Assembly (NCBI GenBank): GCA_947476335.1
Contig: CANJQH010000031.1
Location: 1 to 36,356, forward strand
Direction: 5' to 3'
Source: Anaerolineae bacterium
GTDB lineage: Bacteria; Chloroflexota; Anaerolineae; J036; Brachytrichaceae
Length of the DNA stretch: 36,356 nucleotides
The number at the start of each line of letters is the position of its first letter. Positions within the stretch are counted from its first letter, which is position 1. Below, one piece after another: positions 25,256 through 34,500 of the stretch. Under the pieces are notes generated by a model that had not been told where the DNA came from, made no database searches, and worked only from the letters and a program-made list of their open reading frames with translations. Made by a program: the position numbers and the translations under genes.

Positions 25256-26422
25256 ATGAACGCACAAATCACTCGAAAAAATTTTGACCAGTTCAGCGAC
25301 ATGAGCAGCAGCGAAGGCGGTTTATGCCTGTCAATCCTGATCAGCACGGACGAGCATGCGGCAACTCCGAAGCAGGCAGCGATTGCGCTGAAAAATTCGC
25401 TGCATAAAGCCGAGCAGCGACTAATCGAAGCAGGTCGAAGCGTTGAAGAAATTCACCATTACATCACCCCAATTCAGGCATTGGCAGATTCGGGCCAGCT
25501 ATGGGCCGAGCGTGCACCCGGGCTGGCGATCTTCAGCAATGGGCATGAAAATAACGTATTTTTTTACAGGCTGCCATTCCACGTACATGAAATCGTAATC
25601 GTGGCATCGCATTTCTATTTCAAGCCGCTGCTGGCAGCGCTGCATGGCATGCCGCGCTTCTATGTACTCGCGCTCAGCTTGAACAGCGTGCGCCTCTTTT
25701 GTTTCAACGAACACGTGCGGGAAATCGTGCGGTTGCCTGGTGTTCCGCGCAGCATCGAAGATCTGCCCACGCATGAAGACCTCGACACGCAGCGTCATTC
25801 ACATTCGTTCACGCACAACAATGCGCACGGGCGCGGGCTGATGCATTCGCACGGCCCAGGAGACATCAACTACGCCGCACGTCAAGCGCATTACTTTCAA
25901 CACGTCGCGCGCGCGGTCGACGAACTACTCCGCAGCGAATCCGCACCACTTGTGCTGGCCGGAGTGCAGCGTGACACAGATTATTTTCGTGAAGCAAGTA
26001 AATATGCTCACACAGTGGCCGGCGCCATCACAGGCAGCCCACTCCTGCGCAGCATCGAAGACCTGCGCACAGAGGCAGCACAGCTGCTCGATGCAGAGTC
26101 GTGGGCGGAAACAGCGCGCGCGCTGCAGCGTTACAAGAAAATCAACAACACCCCGCGCGTCACACGCTTGACCAAAGAGATCGTGCGCGCTGCACACGAA
26201 GGGCGCATCGACACACTGTTCGTTGCGCAGGACATAGACAAATGGGGCAGTTTTGATCCCACATCGTATGAAGTGCGCATGCATTCACTGCCACAGCCAG
26301 GCGACCTGAGTCTGCTGAATCTCGCTGCAGAGTTCACACTGCACCATCACGGCGACGTCTTTCTGTTGCCGCGCGCACGCGTGCCGCGCAATTCGCCCAT
26401 GGCCGCTATCTTGCGCGGCTAA
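25256..26422 (+). CDS. baeRF family 7 protein (bacterial release-factor-1-like)
   Basis: The 388-residue product matches the bacterial archaeo-eukaryotic release factor (baeRF) family 7 pattern. It starts MNAQITRKNFDQFSDMSSSE and then has GGLCLSILISTDEH, ALKNSLHKAEQRLIEAG, GLAIFSNGHEN, GMPRFYVLALSLNSVRLF, APLVLAGVQRDTDYFREAS and the closing DKWGSFDPTSYEV plus PMAAILRG. The His-rich central loop (HSHSFTHNNAHGRGLMHSHG) is usual in this group. The family is thought to act at the ribosome, perhaps in stress or defence, but no function is proven. The start is fixed by GGAGG 5 nt upstream. Confidence 0.88.
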   Translation: MNAQITRKNFDQFSDMSSSEGGLCLSILISTDEHAATPKQAAIALKNSLHKAEQRLIEAGRSVEEIHHYITPIQALADSGQLWAERAPGLAIFSNGHENNVFFYRLPFHVHEIVIVASHFYFKPLLAALHGMPRFYVLALSLNSVRLFCFNEHVREIVRLPGVPRSIEDLPTHEDLDTQRHSHSFTHNNAHGRGLMHSHGPGDINYAARQAHYFQHVARAVDELLRSESAPLVLAGVQRDTDYFREASKYAHTVAGAITGSPLLRSIEDLRTEAAQLLDAESWAETARALQRYKKINNTPRVTRLTKEIVRAAHEGRIDTLFVAQDIDKWGSFDPTSYEVRMHSLPQPGDLSLLNLAAEFTLHHHGDVFLLPRARVPRNSPMAAILRG

Positions 26423-26685
26423 TCGATTTAGCTGATCCATCACAACCCGGCGCGCTCACACTACCGAGTGGCCGCGCGCACTTTTCAGCGCGATGTGTAG
26501 ACGCTTATCGCGCATCAGCCGTGATACTCCGAAGGCCTTCAAATTCGAAGATTTCATCGCACAGCACAACGTAACAGGCAAAGATCTCGATGCACAGCAG
26601 CACGCCAGCCGGCCGGCTCGCGCTCACATACATTTTGTACGGCGCACAACTGTGCGCTGTGCTGATTTCGATTGCAGTAAAAAAA
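26423..26685. other. Intergenic stretch after the baeRF gene
   Basis: No gene, clear terminator or repeat is seen in these 263 bp. Open frames here are short and resemble nothing I recognise. Confidence 0.5.
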
Positions 26686-26830
26686 GTACCTGCTCAGGCC
26701 TAAATCAGTATTTCCCGCGAAACGCGCTGTCTCCCTCCCATTTCGGGGGAGGGAGACAGCGCGTTTCGCGGATTCCAATCAGTGCCGATCGCCGGCGGTC
26801 GAAAATTTGCCCCTTTTGGCGAATGCACCC
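26686..26830. mobile_element. Chimeric palindromic element: family 1 right half + family 2 right half
   Basis: The left part GTACCTGCTCAGGCC, AAATCAGTATTTCCCGCG is the family 1 right arm (inverted). The right part GGATTCCAATCAGTGCCG through CCCCTTTTGGCGAATGCACCC is the family 2 right arm and end. They join through one hairpin whose arms share a compensated change (CTGTCTCCC on the left, GGGAGACAG on the right). No target duplication is visible. The right end is 42 bp from the transglutaminase start. Confidence 0.88.
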
Positions 26831-26872
26831 GTTTTTCAAAGAGGGTTCCCGACCCGCATACACTAGACGGGC

Positions 26873-29275
26873 ATGTCCGCTGAAGCATCGCCGGTTCCTG
26901 AACAGCGCAGTCGCATTTCATTCGCGATCGAAGTGTTCTCGACGATCATCGTGGCCGCCGCCCTGATTGGCGCGGCGGTGGGCTGCGTGTTGTATTCGGA
27001 GTGGCTGCCACATTTGTGGCCGACGGCGTGGGCGGCATTTTTTGGACTGCTCGCCGGCACTGCGCTGGCTTTCAGCAGCTTCCCGCGCTGGACATCGCAT
27101 TTGGCCGGCCTGATCTATGGCGTGTTCTGTGTTGTGATCATTGGCGGCTCACAGCCGGAAATTGCGCGCGTCAACGAGTGGCGTGAGCGCGCATTCCTGA
27201 TGTTGGACAAAATTGGTGCGTGGGGCCGCGAGGCGCTGGTCAACGGCGCCAGCCGCGAGTCGCTGCCGTTCGTATTGCTGATGGCTGCGCTCTTCTGGCT
27301 GCTGGGATACCTGGCCGGCTGGTATTCGTTTCGTCGGCGCCGCATCTGGCTGGTGCTGTTGCCCGCCGGCGTGACGTTGTTCGTGAATTTGTACTATTAC
27401 GCTGGTGCACGCGCGATGCAGCCATTCATCGTCGTGTATTCGATCGCGGCGGTGCTGTTGCTGGCGCTTTCGCATGCCGTCGAACAGGAAGAAACCTGGC
27501 GTCTTGAGCGTGTGCGTTTCGCTGCGTCGCTGCGCCCGGCTTTCATACTGAGTGGCCTCGGCATTGCTGCGATCGCGGTGCTGTTTGCCTGGCAGGTGGC
27601 GACGCTGATGTCGTCCGGCGCGGTGCAAAGCTGGTTTGGCCGCCTGAGCCAGCCGTACCAGGAAGCGATGGCGCGTGTCAATCGCTTGTTCAGCACGCTG
27701 CAGAACCCAATCACGCGGCCGGCCGATTCGTATTCCGATTCGCTTGAACTCGGCGGCCCGCGCAATCTGACCGAAGCGCCGGTCATGGACGTTGTCGCGT
27801 CGCCGGCGCGCTATTACTGGCGTGCGAGCAGCTATGACCAGTATGACGGTCGCAATTGGCGCAGCACGTTGGCGACCGAAATTGACCTGTCCTCGAATGC
27901 GGCGACGTTGCCGCTGACGCCGTATCTGGCGCGCGTGCCGGTGCGTGCGGATTTTTCGCTGCAGCGCGGCACCGACGCGGTGTATGTGCCGTCGCAGCCG
28001 ATTCAGGCGGGCGTGCCGTCGCGTGCCGTCATCGAGAATGAAAACAATCGCACGGTGGAGCTGGCGCACCTGAAGTTGAACGTGCTGCTGCTGCCTGGCA
28101 ATCGCTACGACGCAGTCGGATCGATGAGCGCTGCGCGGGTGAATGACCTGCGCGTCGCTGGCGAGGAGTACCCGGCGTGGCTCGGGCGTTATCTGCAGGT
28201 GCCGAACGCGGTGCCGGCGCGGGTGCGCGCGCTGGCCGTCGAAATTACGCGCAATGCGCGCACGCCATTCGACAAAGCTGCTGCAATCGAACGCTGGCTG
28301 CGCAAGAACATCTCCTACGACGAAAAATTGGAGCAACCGCCTGCTGGTGTGGAAGCGAGCGACTACGTGTTGTTCAGCACACGTCGTGCGTATTGCACCT
28401 ACTACTCCACCGCGATGGTGGTCATGTTGCGTTCGCAGGGAATTCCGGCGCGCATGGCCGTCGGTTATGCGCAGGGCGAACCTGAAATGTCGACGTCTGA
28501 TCTCAGCATAGCGACCTATCACGTGCGCCAGCGCGACAGCCACGCGTGGGTCGAAGTGTTCTTTCCGAATTATGGCTGGGTCGAATTTGAGCCGACATCG
28601 TCGCAGCCGGAAATTCCGCGGCGTGAAGATTTAGAGGACGGCGCATTGATCACACCCACGCCGATTCCGCCCACGCCCACGCCGACGGCAACGACAACGC
28701 CTGAGGCGATCGCCACCCCGACGCCGTTCTCTGGCGCCACTCTGCCCATGCCGACGGCGACGCCGCAGCCTGAAGGTGCGATGAGCGATGGTGTGACGCC
28801 GACGCCGTCGGCTGGGGCAGCGGGCGCGCCGCCGTCGCCGACCATCGCCGAGGTGCTGGCTGACGCGTGGCGCTCGTTGTGGGCGAGCGGGCTGCTGTGG
28901 CTATTGCTGATTCCGCTCGCGCCGCTGGCGGCGGTTGGCGCGCTGCGTTTGGCGGAGAGCTTCGGCCTGTGGGGCCTGCCTGTCGTCGAGCGTACGTACG
29001 GCATGTTGATGCGCTGGTCTGGCTGGCTCGGCGTGCGCCGGCGCGGGCATACGCCGTATGAGCAGGCAGATGATCTGGCGCAGCGCGTGCCTGCAGCGGA
29101 TGCGGCGGTGCGGCGCATTGTGGCGCTGTATGTCGAACGGCGCTTCGGCCCGCCGCGGCGCGCGCGTGATGATGCGGCGCTGCGTGCGGAGCTGACTACG
29201 ACATGGCGCACTTTGCGCACGGTGCTGCTGCAGGCGTTCGTGAAGGGAATCATGGGGAGAGGGAATCGCGAATAG
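26873..29275 (+). CDS. TgpA-like membrane transglutaminase (DUF3488-transglutaminase-DUF4129)
   Basis: The 800-residue inner-membrane protein has about six N-terminal helices (to residue 245). An external transglutaminase-like papain-fold domain carries the nucleophile Cys508 in RRAYCTYYSTAMVVML and His557 in DSHAWVEVFF. WVEFEPT supplies an acidic third residue (Glu rather than Asp). A Pro/Thr-rich linker (about 600-645) follows, then one more membrane helix and a C-terminal DUF4129-type tail. TgpA of Pseudomonas is an essential periplasmic transglutaminase; the substrate here is unknown. The common partners (DUF58 protein, MoxR ATPase) are absent from this window. Confidence 0.92.
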   Translation: MSAEASPVPEQRSRISFAIEVFSTIIVAAALIGAAVGCVLYSEWLPHLWPTAWAAFFGLLAGTALAFSSFPRWTSHLAGLIYGVFCVVIIGGSQPEIARVNEWRERAFLMLDKIGAWGREALVNGASRESLPFVLLMAALFWLLGYLAGWYSFRRRRIWLVLLPAGVTLFVNLYYYAGARAMQPFIVVYSIAAVLLLALSHAVEQEETWRLERVRFAASLRPAFILSGLGIAAIAVLFAWQVATLMSSGAVQSWFGRLSQPYQEAMARVNRLFSTLQNPITRPADSYSDSLELGGPRNLTEAPVMDVVASPARYYWRASSYDQYDGRNWRSTLATEIDLSSNAATLPLTPYLARVPVRADFSLQRGTDAVYVPSQPIQAGVPSRAVIENENNRTVELAHLKLNVLLLPGNRYDAVGSMSAARVNDLRVAGEEYPAWLGRYLQVPNAVPARVRALAVEITRNARTPFDKAAAIERWLRKNISYDEKLEQPPAGVEASDYVLFSTRRAYCTYYSTAMVVMLRSQGIPARMAVGYAQGEPEMSTSDLSIATYHVRQRDSHAWVEVFFPNYGWVEFEPTSSQPEIPRREDLEDGALITPTPIPPTPTPTATTTPEAIATPTPFSGATLPMPTATPQPEGAMSDGVTPTPSAGAAGAPPSPTIAEVLADAWRSLWASGLLWLLLIPLAPLAAVGALRLAESFGLWGLPVVERTYGMLMRWSGWLGVRRRGHTPYEQADDLAQRVPAADAAVRRIVALYVERRFGPPRRARDDAALRAELTTTWRTLRTVLLQAFVKGIMGRGNRE

Positions 29276-29289
29276 TGAATCGCCATTCA

Positions 29290-29325
29290 CAGCGGGAGGC
29301 GCGCCCCTAAAAACGCCCCCCGCTG
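29290..29325. terminator. Stem-loop after the transglutaminase gene
   Basis: CAGCGGGAGGCG (29290-29301) pairs with CGCCCCCCGCTG (29314-29325) with one mismatch, and a 12-nt loop. It starts 14 bp after the stop. A T-rich run appears only about 30 bp on, so terminator function is plausible, not certain. Confidence 0.45.
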
Positions 29326-29724
29326 CGTGGTTCCCGGTTTGCCGTATTTGGTTGTCTTTTGATTTGGTTTGGCTCACCGAGATGAGATGAGGATGCCGGA
29401 AAATCGGCAGCATGGCGCTGACGATGACTGACGGTGGTGTCAGGTTGGGAGCGTGCCTGTCGGCGTGCTTCGGAGCGCTATGGGAGCGTAATGGGAGCGT
29501 AATGAATTACTCGCAACGTAAAACTTTGGCCACACTGCCTTCGAACGGACAAGACTGGCTGTGCGTCATTCCCCGTGGGCTTGGATGGATTCAGGAGAAT
29601 GCGCACAGTTTGCCGTGATGGCCGGTGGTGTGCTGCGTTACGGACTTTCATACGGACACATACGGACAACGTGCTGTACGTTGGGATGGGTTGTCGTACG
29701 GATTCGCCGGTGCAAGGGATGTCA
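29326..29724. other. Intergenic region with short repeats, no gene
   Basis: ATGGGAGCGTA is duplicated back to back near 29480-29502, and TACGGAC-type hexamers recur between 29638 and 29702. Weak open frames exist on both strands without any recognisable protein features. The region probably consists of decayed repeats. Confidence 0.4.
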
Positions 29725-29757
29725 CGCGTTGAAAAACCAGATAGCCTGAGTCGTTAC
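29725..29757. mobile_element. Solo half of a family 1 element (relic)
   Basis: CGCGTTGAAAAACCAG then AGCCTGAGTCGTTAC matches the end arm of family 1 (CGCGTTGGAAAAATGG, GGCCTGAGTAGTTAC) with a few changes. The hairpin and the other half are missing or unrecognisable. It lies 38 bp upstream of the first ABC ATPase. Confidence 0.65.
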
Positions 29758-29795
29758 GAAATTCTTCTTCGCCATCTGTGGTACACATAGGACCC

Positions 29796-30638
29796 ATGAA
29801 CGACGCACCTTTCGTGCTGTGCGAAAACCTGGTCAAAATTCACAAGGTGGCCAATATCGAAGTCGTGGCGTTGCAGGGCCTCGACCTGCGTGTGCAGCGC
29901 GGCGAGCTGCTGGGTATCGTCGGTTCCAGCGGCAGCGGCAAGTCGACGCTGCTGAATGTGCTCGGTGGTCTGGACCGCCCGAGCGCTGGCAAGGCGCTCG
30001 TCGGTGGTCACAATCTGCTGACGATGTCGGCGCGCAGCCTGAACGACTACCGTCGTGGGGCGGTGGGCTTCGTTTGGCAACAGGGTGGCCGTAATCTGGT
30101 GCCGTATCTGACGGCGCGGCAGAATGTCGAGCTGCCGATGCTGCTTGCTGGCCGCTCGTTGTGGCACACTTCGAAGCGTGCTGTGGAGCTGTTGGATGCG
30201 GTCGGCCTCAGCAAGCGCATGAATCACACGATCCGCGGCATGTCTGGCGGCGAACAGCAGCGTGCTGCGATCGCCATCGCGCTGGCGAATGAACCGCCGT
30301 TGCTGCTGGCCGACGAGCCGACGGGCGAACTCGATTCAGCTACGGCGCTGATGATTTATCAGCTCTTCCGCGATATCCAGACGCGCTATGGCGTGACGGT
30401 CATTATCGTCAGCCACGACCGTGAGATTGCCCGGCACGTCGATCGCGTGGTGGGCATTCAGGATGGCAAGGTCGCCACGGAGATTGGCTTGCACACCGGC
30501 GGCGTGATGCGCACGGTGCTCGATTCTGCTGGGCGACTGCAGCTGCCGAAGGCGGTGCGTCAGCAGTACGGCATTGCCAGCCAGGTGACGATCGAAACGA
30601 CGGATGAAGGCATTCTGGTGAAACCGGTGGAAGAATGA
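29796..30638 (+). CDS. ABC transporter ATPase (MacB/LolD type) with a C-terminal AbrB-like tail
   Basis: This is the ATPase of a lipoprotein- or MacB-type exporter, 280 residues from the ATG at 29796. Walker A GSSGSGKS (43-50), signature MSGGEQQR, and Walker B LLLADEPTGELD are intact. After the ATPase core a tail of about 45 residues reads LDSAGRLQLPKAVRQQYGI and then VTIETTDEGILVKP. This looks like a SpoVT/AbrB-type swapped-hairpin domain. The longer frame from 29778 starts with GTG and is less likely. The gene overlaps the second ATPase by ATGA and is transcribed toward the permease gene. Confidence 0.9.
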   Translation: MNDAPFVLCENLVKIHKVANIEVVALQGLDLRVQRGELLGIVGSSGSGKSTLLNVLGGLDRPSAGKALVGGHNLLTMSARSLNDYRRGAVGFVWQQGGRNLVPYLTARQNVELPMLLAGRSLWHTSKRAVELLDAVGLSKRMNHTIRGMSGGEQQRAAIAIALANEPPLLLADEPTGELDSATALMIYQLFRDIQTRYGVTVIIVSHDREIARHVDRVVGIQDGKVATEIGLHTGGVMRTVLDSAGRLQLPKAVRQQYGIASQVTIETTDEGILVKPVEE

Positions 30639-31318
30639 ATGAGATTGCAGTTTCGGCGCGCAATGTGACGCGCATTTATGGCAGCGGCGACAGTGTGGTG
30701 CGCGCAATTTCGGATGTTTCTCTTGAAGTGGCGCGTGGCGAATGGATTGGCGTGAAAGGCCGCAGTGGCAGCGGAAAAACCACGCTGCTGAATTGCCTCA
30801 GCGGCCTCGATCGGCCGACAAGTGGTGAGATCGTCTGCTTCGGCCGCGATATCGCACGCCTGAGCGAATCGCAGATGACCGAGTGGCGTCGCAATCAGGT
30901 GAGCTTTATCTTCCAGTCGTTCGCGCTCATGCCGACGCTTTCGGCCTTTGAGAACGTCGATCTGCCGATGCGTATCGCCGGAATGCCGAAGCGCCGCGAG
31001 CGCGTCGTTGAGTGCCTCGAAATGGTCGGTATGGAGAAGTGGGCCGATCATCGGCCGTACGAGATGTCTGGCGGTCAGCAGCAGCGTGTGGCGCTGGCGC
31101 GCGCGCTGGCGAATCGGCCTAGTCTGCTGATCGCTGACGAACCAACCGGTGAGCTTGATACGAACACCAGCAAGGAAATTCTTGCCCTGCTGCGCCGCAT
31201 TGTCATTGCTGAAAACGTCACCGTGCTGATGTCGTCACACGACCCGCTCGCGTTGGAAAGCACGGATCGGGTAGTGGAGCTGCGAGACGGAAGAACAGTG
31301 GGTAGTGATGGTAGATAG
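30635..31318 (+). CDS. ABC transporter ATPase (MacB/LolD type)
   Basis: The second ATPase has 227 residues. Walker A GRSGSGKT, Q-loop SFIFQSFALMPTLSAFENV, signature MSGGQQQR, Walker B LLIADEPTGELD and switch His in SSHDP are all present. The LSAFENVDLPM stretch is typical of the MacB/LolD subgroup. Its ATG overlaps the TGA of the preceding ATPase (ATGA), so the two are translationally coupled and may form a heterodimer, or serve two permeases. The likely permease is encoded convergently at 31515-34556. Confidence 0.94.
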   Translation: MNEIAVSARNVTRIYGSGDSVVRAISDVSLEVARGEWIGVKGRSGSGKTTLLNCLSGLDRPTSGEIVCFGRDIARLSESQMTEWRRNQVSFIFQSFALMPTLSAFENVDLPMRIAGMPKRRERVVECLEMVGMEKWADHRPYEMSGGQQQRVALARALANRPSLLIADEPTGELDTNTSKEILALLRRIVIAENVTVLMSSHDPLALESTDRVVELRDGRTVGSDGR

Positions 31319-31325
31319 CAAAGAG

Positions 31326-31437
31326 GTAACTACTCAGGCCCAAATCAGTATTACCCGCGAAACACACTATTCTCTCCCCCGAAGGGGGAGAGAATAGTGT
31401 GTTTCGCGTTGGAAAAATGGCTGGCCTGAGTAGTTAC
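31326..31437. mobile_element. Family 1 palindromic element, copy F, inverted, with 8-bp target duplication
   Basis: The element is 112 bp and inverted relative to copy A. Its ends are exact, GTAACTACTCAGGCC and its complement. GCAAAGAG flanks both sides (31318-31325 and 31438-31445). It lies between two convergent genes. Confidence 0.94.
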
Positions 31438-31455
31438 GCAAAGAGTGTATAGAGG

Positions 31456-31509
31456 AGTGATCGTAGATAGTTTGAGCGGCCGGCTCAACTATCACTATCT
31501 ACGATCACT
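31456..31509. terminator. Large palindrome between convergent genes, probable bidirectional terminator
   Basis: AGTGATCGTAGATAG (31456-31470) is the exact complement of 31495-31509. Within the loop, TTGAGC-GGCCG-GCTCAA makes a second hairpin. A similar single-arm sequence, GTAGTGATGGTAGATAG, ends the ATPase gene at 31302-31318, on the other side of element F. No T-run follows on either strand. Confidence 0.55.
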
Positions 31510-31514
31510 GCGGA

Positions 31515-34500
31515 CTACCCCCCGCCTAGTTTCACCACCTCGAACACCTTCAGCCTGCGCAGGAATACGAGGCTGCCGGCGAGGACGATGGCGAGTGCGA
31601 CGGCGAGCGCTCCGTAGAACAGCGCAGTGTCCTGCCATGCTACGCGCACGACAAACGGCGGCACGCTCTTCATCAGAGTTCCGCCAAACTGCAGAAACGG
31701 CACGAACAACCGACTGACGAGCAGACCGATTGCCCCACCGATGGCTGCGCCGAGCAGCATCACGAAGGTTTGCAGGAAGATCACGTAGAGCGACATCTGC
31801 CCGGCGGACAGACCCATCGCGCGCATGACGCCGATCTCGATTGAGCGGCGGCGGAAGGTCAGCAGCGCATAGACGGCGAAACCGGTCAGCGTCAGCAGTG
31901 TGATGAATACGAAGCTGGCACTGAGCATTCCGAACATCCCCTGGCGCTCTGGGCGCGCTTGCTCTTCGGTGATTAGCTCGCCGGCGTCTTTCACTTCGTA
32001 GACGAGAAACTGGTGGTCGCGCGAAGCAGCAATGGCGACGTCGCGGCCGTTGGCGCCCGGTGCGAGCGAGAGCAGCACATCGTAGGGGACTTCCTTGCCC
32101 AATTTTTCGAAGGTATAGGCGATATCGGTGACGAAGCCGATATTCTTTTCATCGGTTGCGGCGATGGGGAAGTAGGTGAAGCCGCCGCGCACTGTGTAGG
32201 TGATGAACATGGGCGTCGCGTCCAGCGCAAACTTGAGGACAAGTTTGTCACCGTTGCGCAGGCCGTTGGCGCTCAGGAAGCGCTGTGATGCGAGAATCCC
32301 GTCGCGCGTCTGGCCCATGTTATTCATAAGTTCGCCGAACGAACGCGACGCGTAGTCGGCGCGGAAGGCGTTCTGCGCGATCTGATGAAATGCGCGCCGA
32401 TCGACGGCGTAGACGGTATGCACGATTCCTTCATCGACGCGCAGCGTCTGCGGCGCAGTTTTGATGCGGGCGATGCGCGCGTAGGATTGCACACCGTCGA
32501 TTTTCAGATGATCCTCGACGGGCGGAAAATTGAAGAGTTCAGGCTTGGCGTCGTCTGCGGCGCTGGTTGCCGGCGCGAACATACTCGACGCTGGTTTGTT
32601 CGATTCGCCGTCTTCGTACAGGATTGTGCTCCCGCCGACGGTGAGCAATGTGGAATCGATCAGATGCCGATCAAGTGTGCGCGCAGCGGAGGCGCCGAAG
32701 ACGGCGACGCCAAGCGTGAAGATGAGCAGCACGAGTGGTGCGATGTAGTCGCCGGGTGAGCGCGCCAGTTCGCGCAGCGCCAGGAAGACGGGCAGCGTAG
32801 TGCGGCCGCGCGCATCGACGGTTCCGACAACTTTTGCCATCAAGCCGACGAGATACGGCACCAGTCGTGCTGCAAAGAGGCCGAGCGCCGTCACTGTCAG
32901 CACTGGTACTAGGAAGCGCACTGGATCGCGGAACGGGTCGTCGCTGGCGGTCAGACGTGCAATGGTGGCTCCGAGCTCGCCGGCTTTTTCGAGCTGCGTG
33001 GTGACTGTGGCGAGCGACCCGCGCTGGCGCATTTGAATGTAGCTGTAGACGCACGGGATCATCACTAGCAGGTCGAGCCATATGCGTTGCCAGAATGGCT
33101 TGCGCAGGTTGCGCGCGTGGCTAACGCCGTGCACGATGATATTGCGGCCGACCGTGCCGAAGACTGGCAGCATCGTGACCACAACGCCGACGCCGACGGC
33201 GAGCAGCGCTGTGCGCAGCACCGGCGCAGAGAAGCGGAAGACGGATGCGAAGATACGCGGGTCGTAGCCAAATTCGAGGAATGAACGAGTGTTGGCGATC
33301 AGCCCGGCCACCGATAACCCGAGCGGCAGGCCGATGACCAGCGCCAGCACACCCATCAGCGTGCTCTGCAGTACGTAGAGCAGGAAAAGATCCATCGGTG
33401 ACGAGCCGCGGCTTTGCAGGATGGCCAGCTCGCTTTCCTGCTGACGCACGACCATGCCAGCGATCAATGCGAGGAAATACACGATCATGGCAAAGGCCGG
33501 CATGCTGAAAACTGTGAGCACCAGGTTCAACTCATTCGCCGAGCGGCGGTAATCAGCCAGCGAATCGATGACGCGCGACGATAGCCGCAGCGACGGGTTG
33601 ATCTGGAAGGCCTCCTGGCGAAAAGTGGTTGCGCGCGATAGCAGCGGGTCGACTTGATCGACGGTGAGCGAATTCGCGTCGAGCTGCAGGTTCCACAGCG
33701 TCAGCGTGAGCACGAATGGATAGGCGGCCATAACGCGCTTGCGCAGCGTATCCTCGCGAATGACAAAAGATTCGCGCATGGCGGCCGGCGCCAGCGTCCA
33801 GAAATCGCTATGCTCGTCTTTTGCGTACCAGACGCCGGTGACTTTGGCTTCTATCGGGATGTAGTGCTCGACAGAGCTTTTTGTACCGTCAGCGGCGACG
33901 AGCGTTTCGCGGTAGCTAATCGCTACGGTGAATGTGTCTCCGGATTTGATGCCGAAGTTGGAGGCCATGCCACGTTCGACCATTACTTCGATCGGTGCAT
34001 TTACGTCGCCTGATTCGGTGGGTGCGGCGCCTTCGTCAAAGTTCACCTGATCTTCGATGCCGTCGATTACGTCAAAGGACGCGAACCACAGATATGGTGG
34101 ATTGATGGCGCCGTTGGCTTCGAAGAGCGAAGTGCTCGTTACGGGGGTGCCGTAGCGAGCAATGGTCGAACCGGAGGAATAGACGCGATAACGGTCGGAT
34201 GACATGGTGCGGCGCACTGCGAGGACTGGCAGTACAGCGCGGTCGACCACACGATTGTGCACGAAGGCGTCGAATGTGTCGTATGTGGCGGTATCGGCGC
34301 GCTTGCCATCGAGGCTGATGTAAGAGAACGTCATGCCGAATGGCTCGCGCATGCCCTGATCAGAGTTGCCGAGGGCCATTGACAGGCGTTGGCGCAGCAC
34401 ATTTGCCTGCGCCACGTTGACATAGGCGGGGATGGCGGATGCGAGGGCCACGGCCAGCACGAGTCCGAAGACCATGCAGAGCGTGAGCGCGCGCTGATGA

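Noticed and set aside
24755..26422. A 555-residue fusion of hydrogenase and baeRF
   Set aside because: A GGAGG site and ATG at 25256 begin a complete baeRF protein. The upstream part is a gene fragment lacking both ends, and the 100 bp between them resemble neither family.
27149..28543. Minus-strand frame of 464 codons inside the transglutaminase gene
   Set aside because: It is antisense to an unambiguous membrane transglutaminase; His/Arg-rich shadow sequence.
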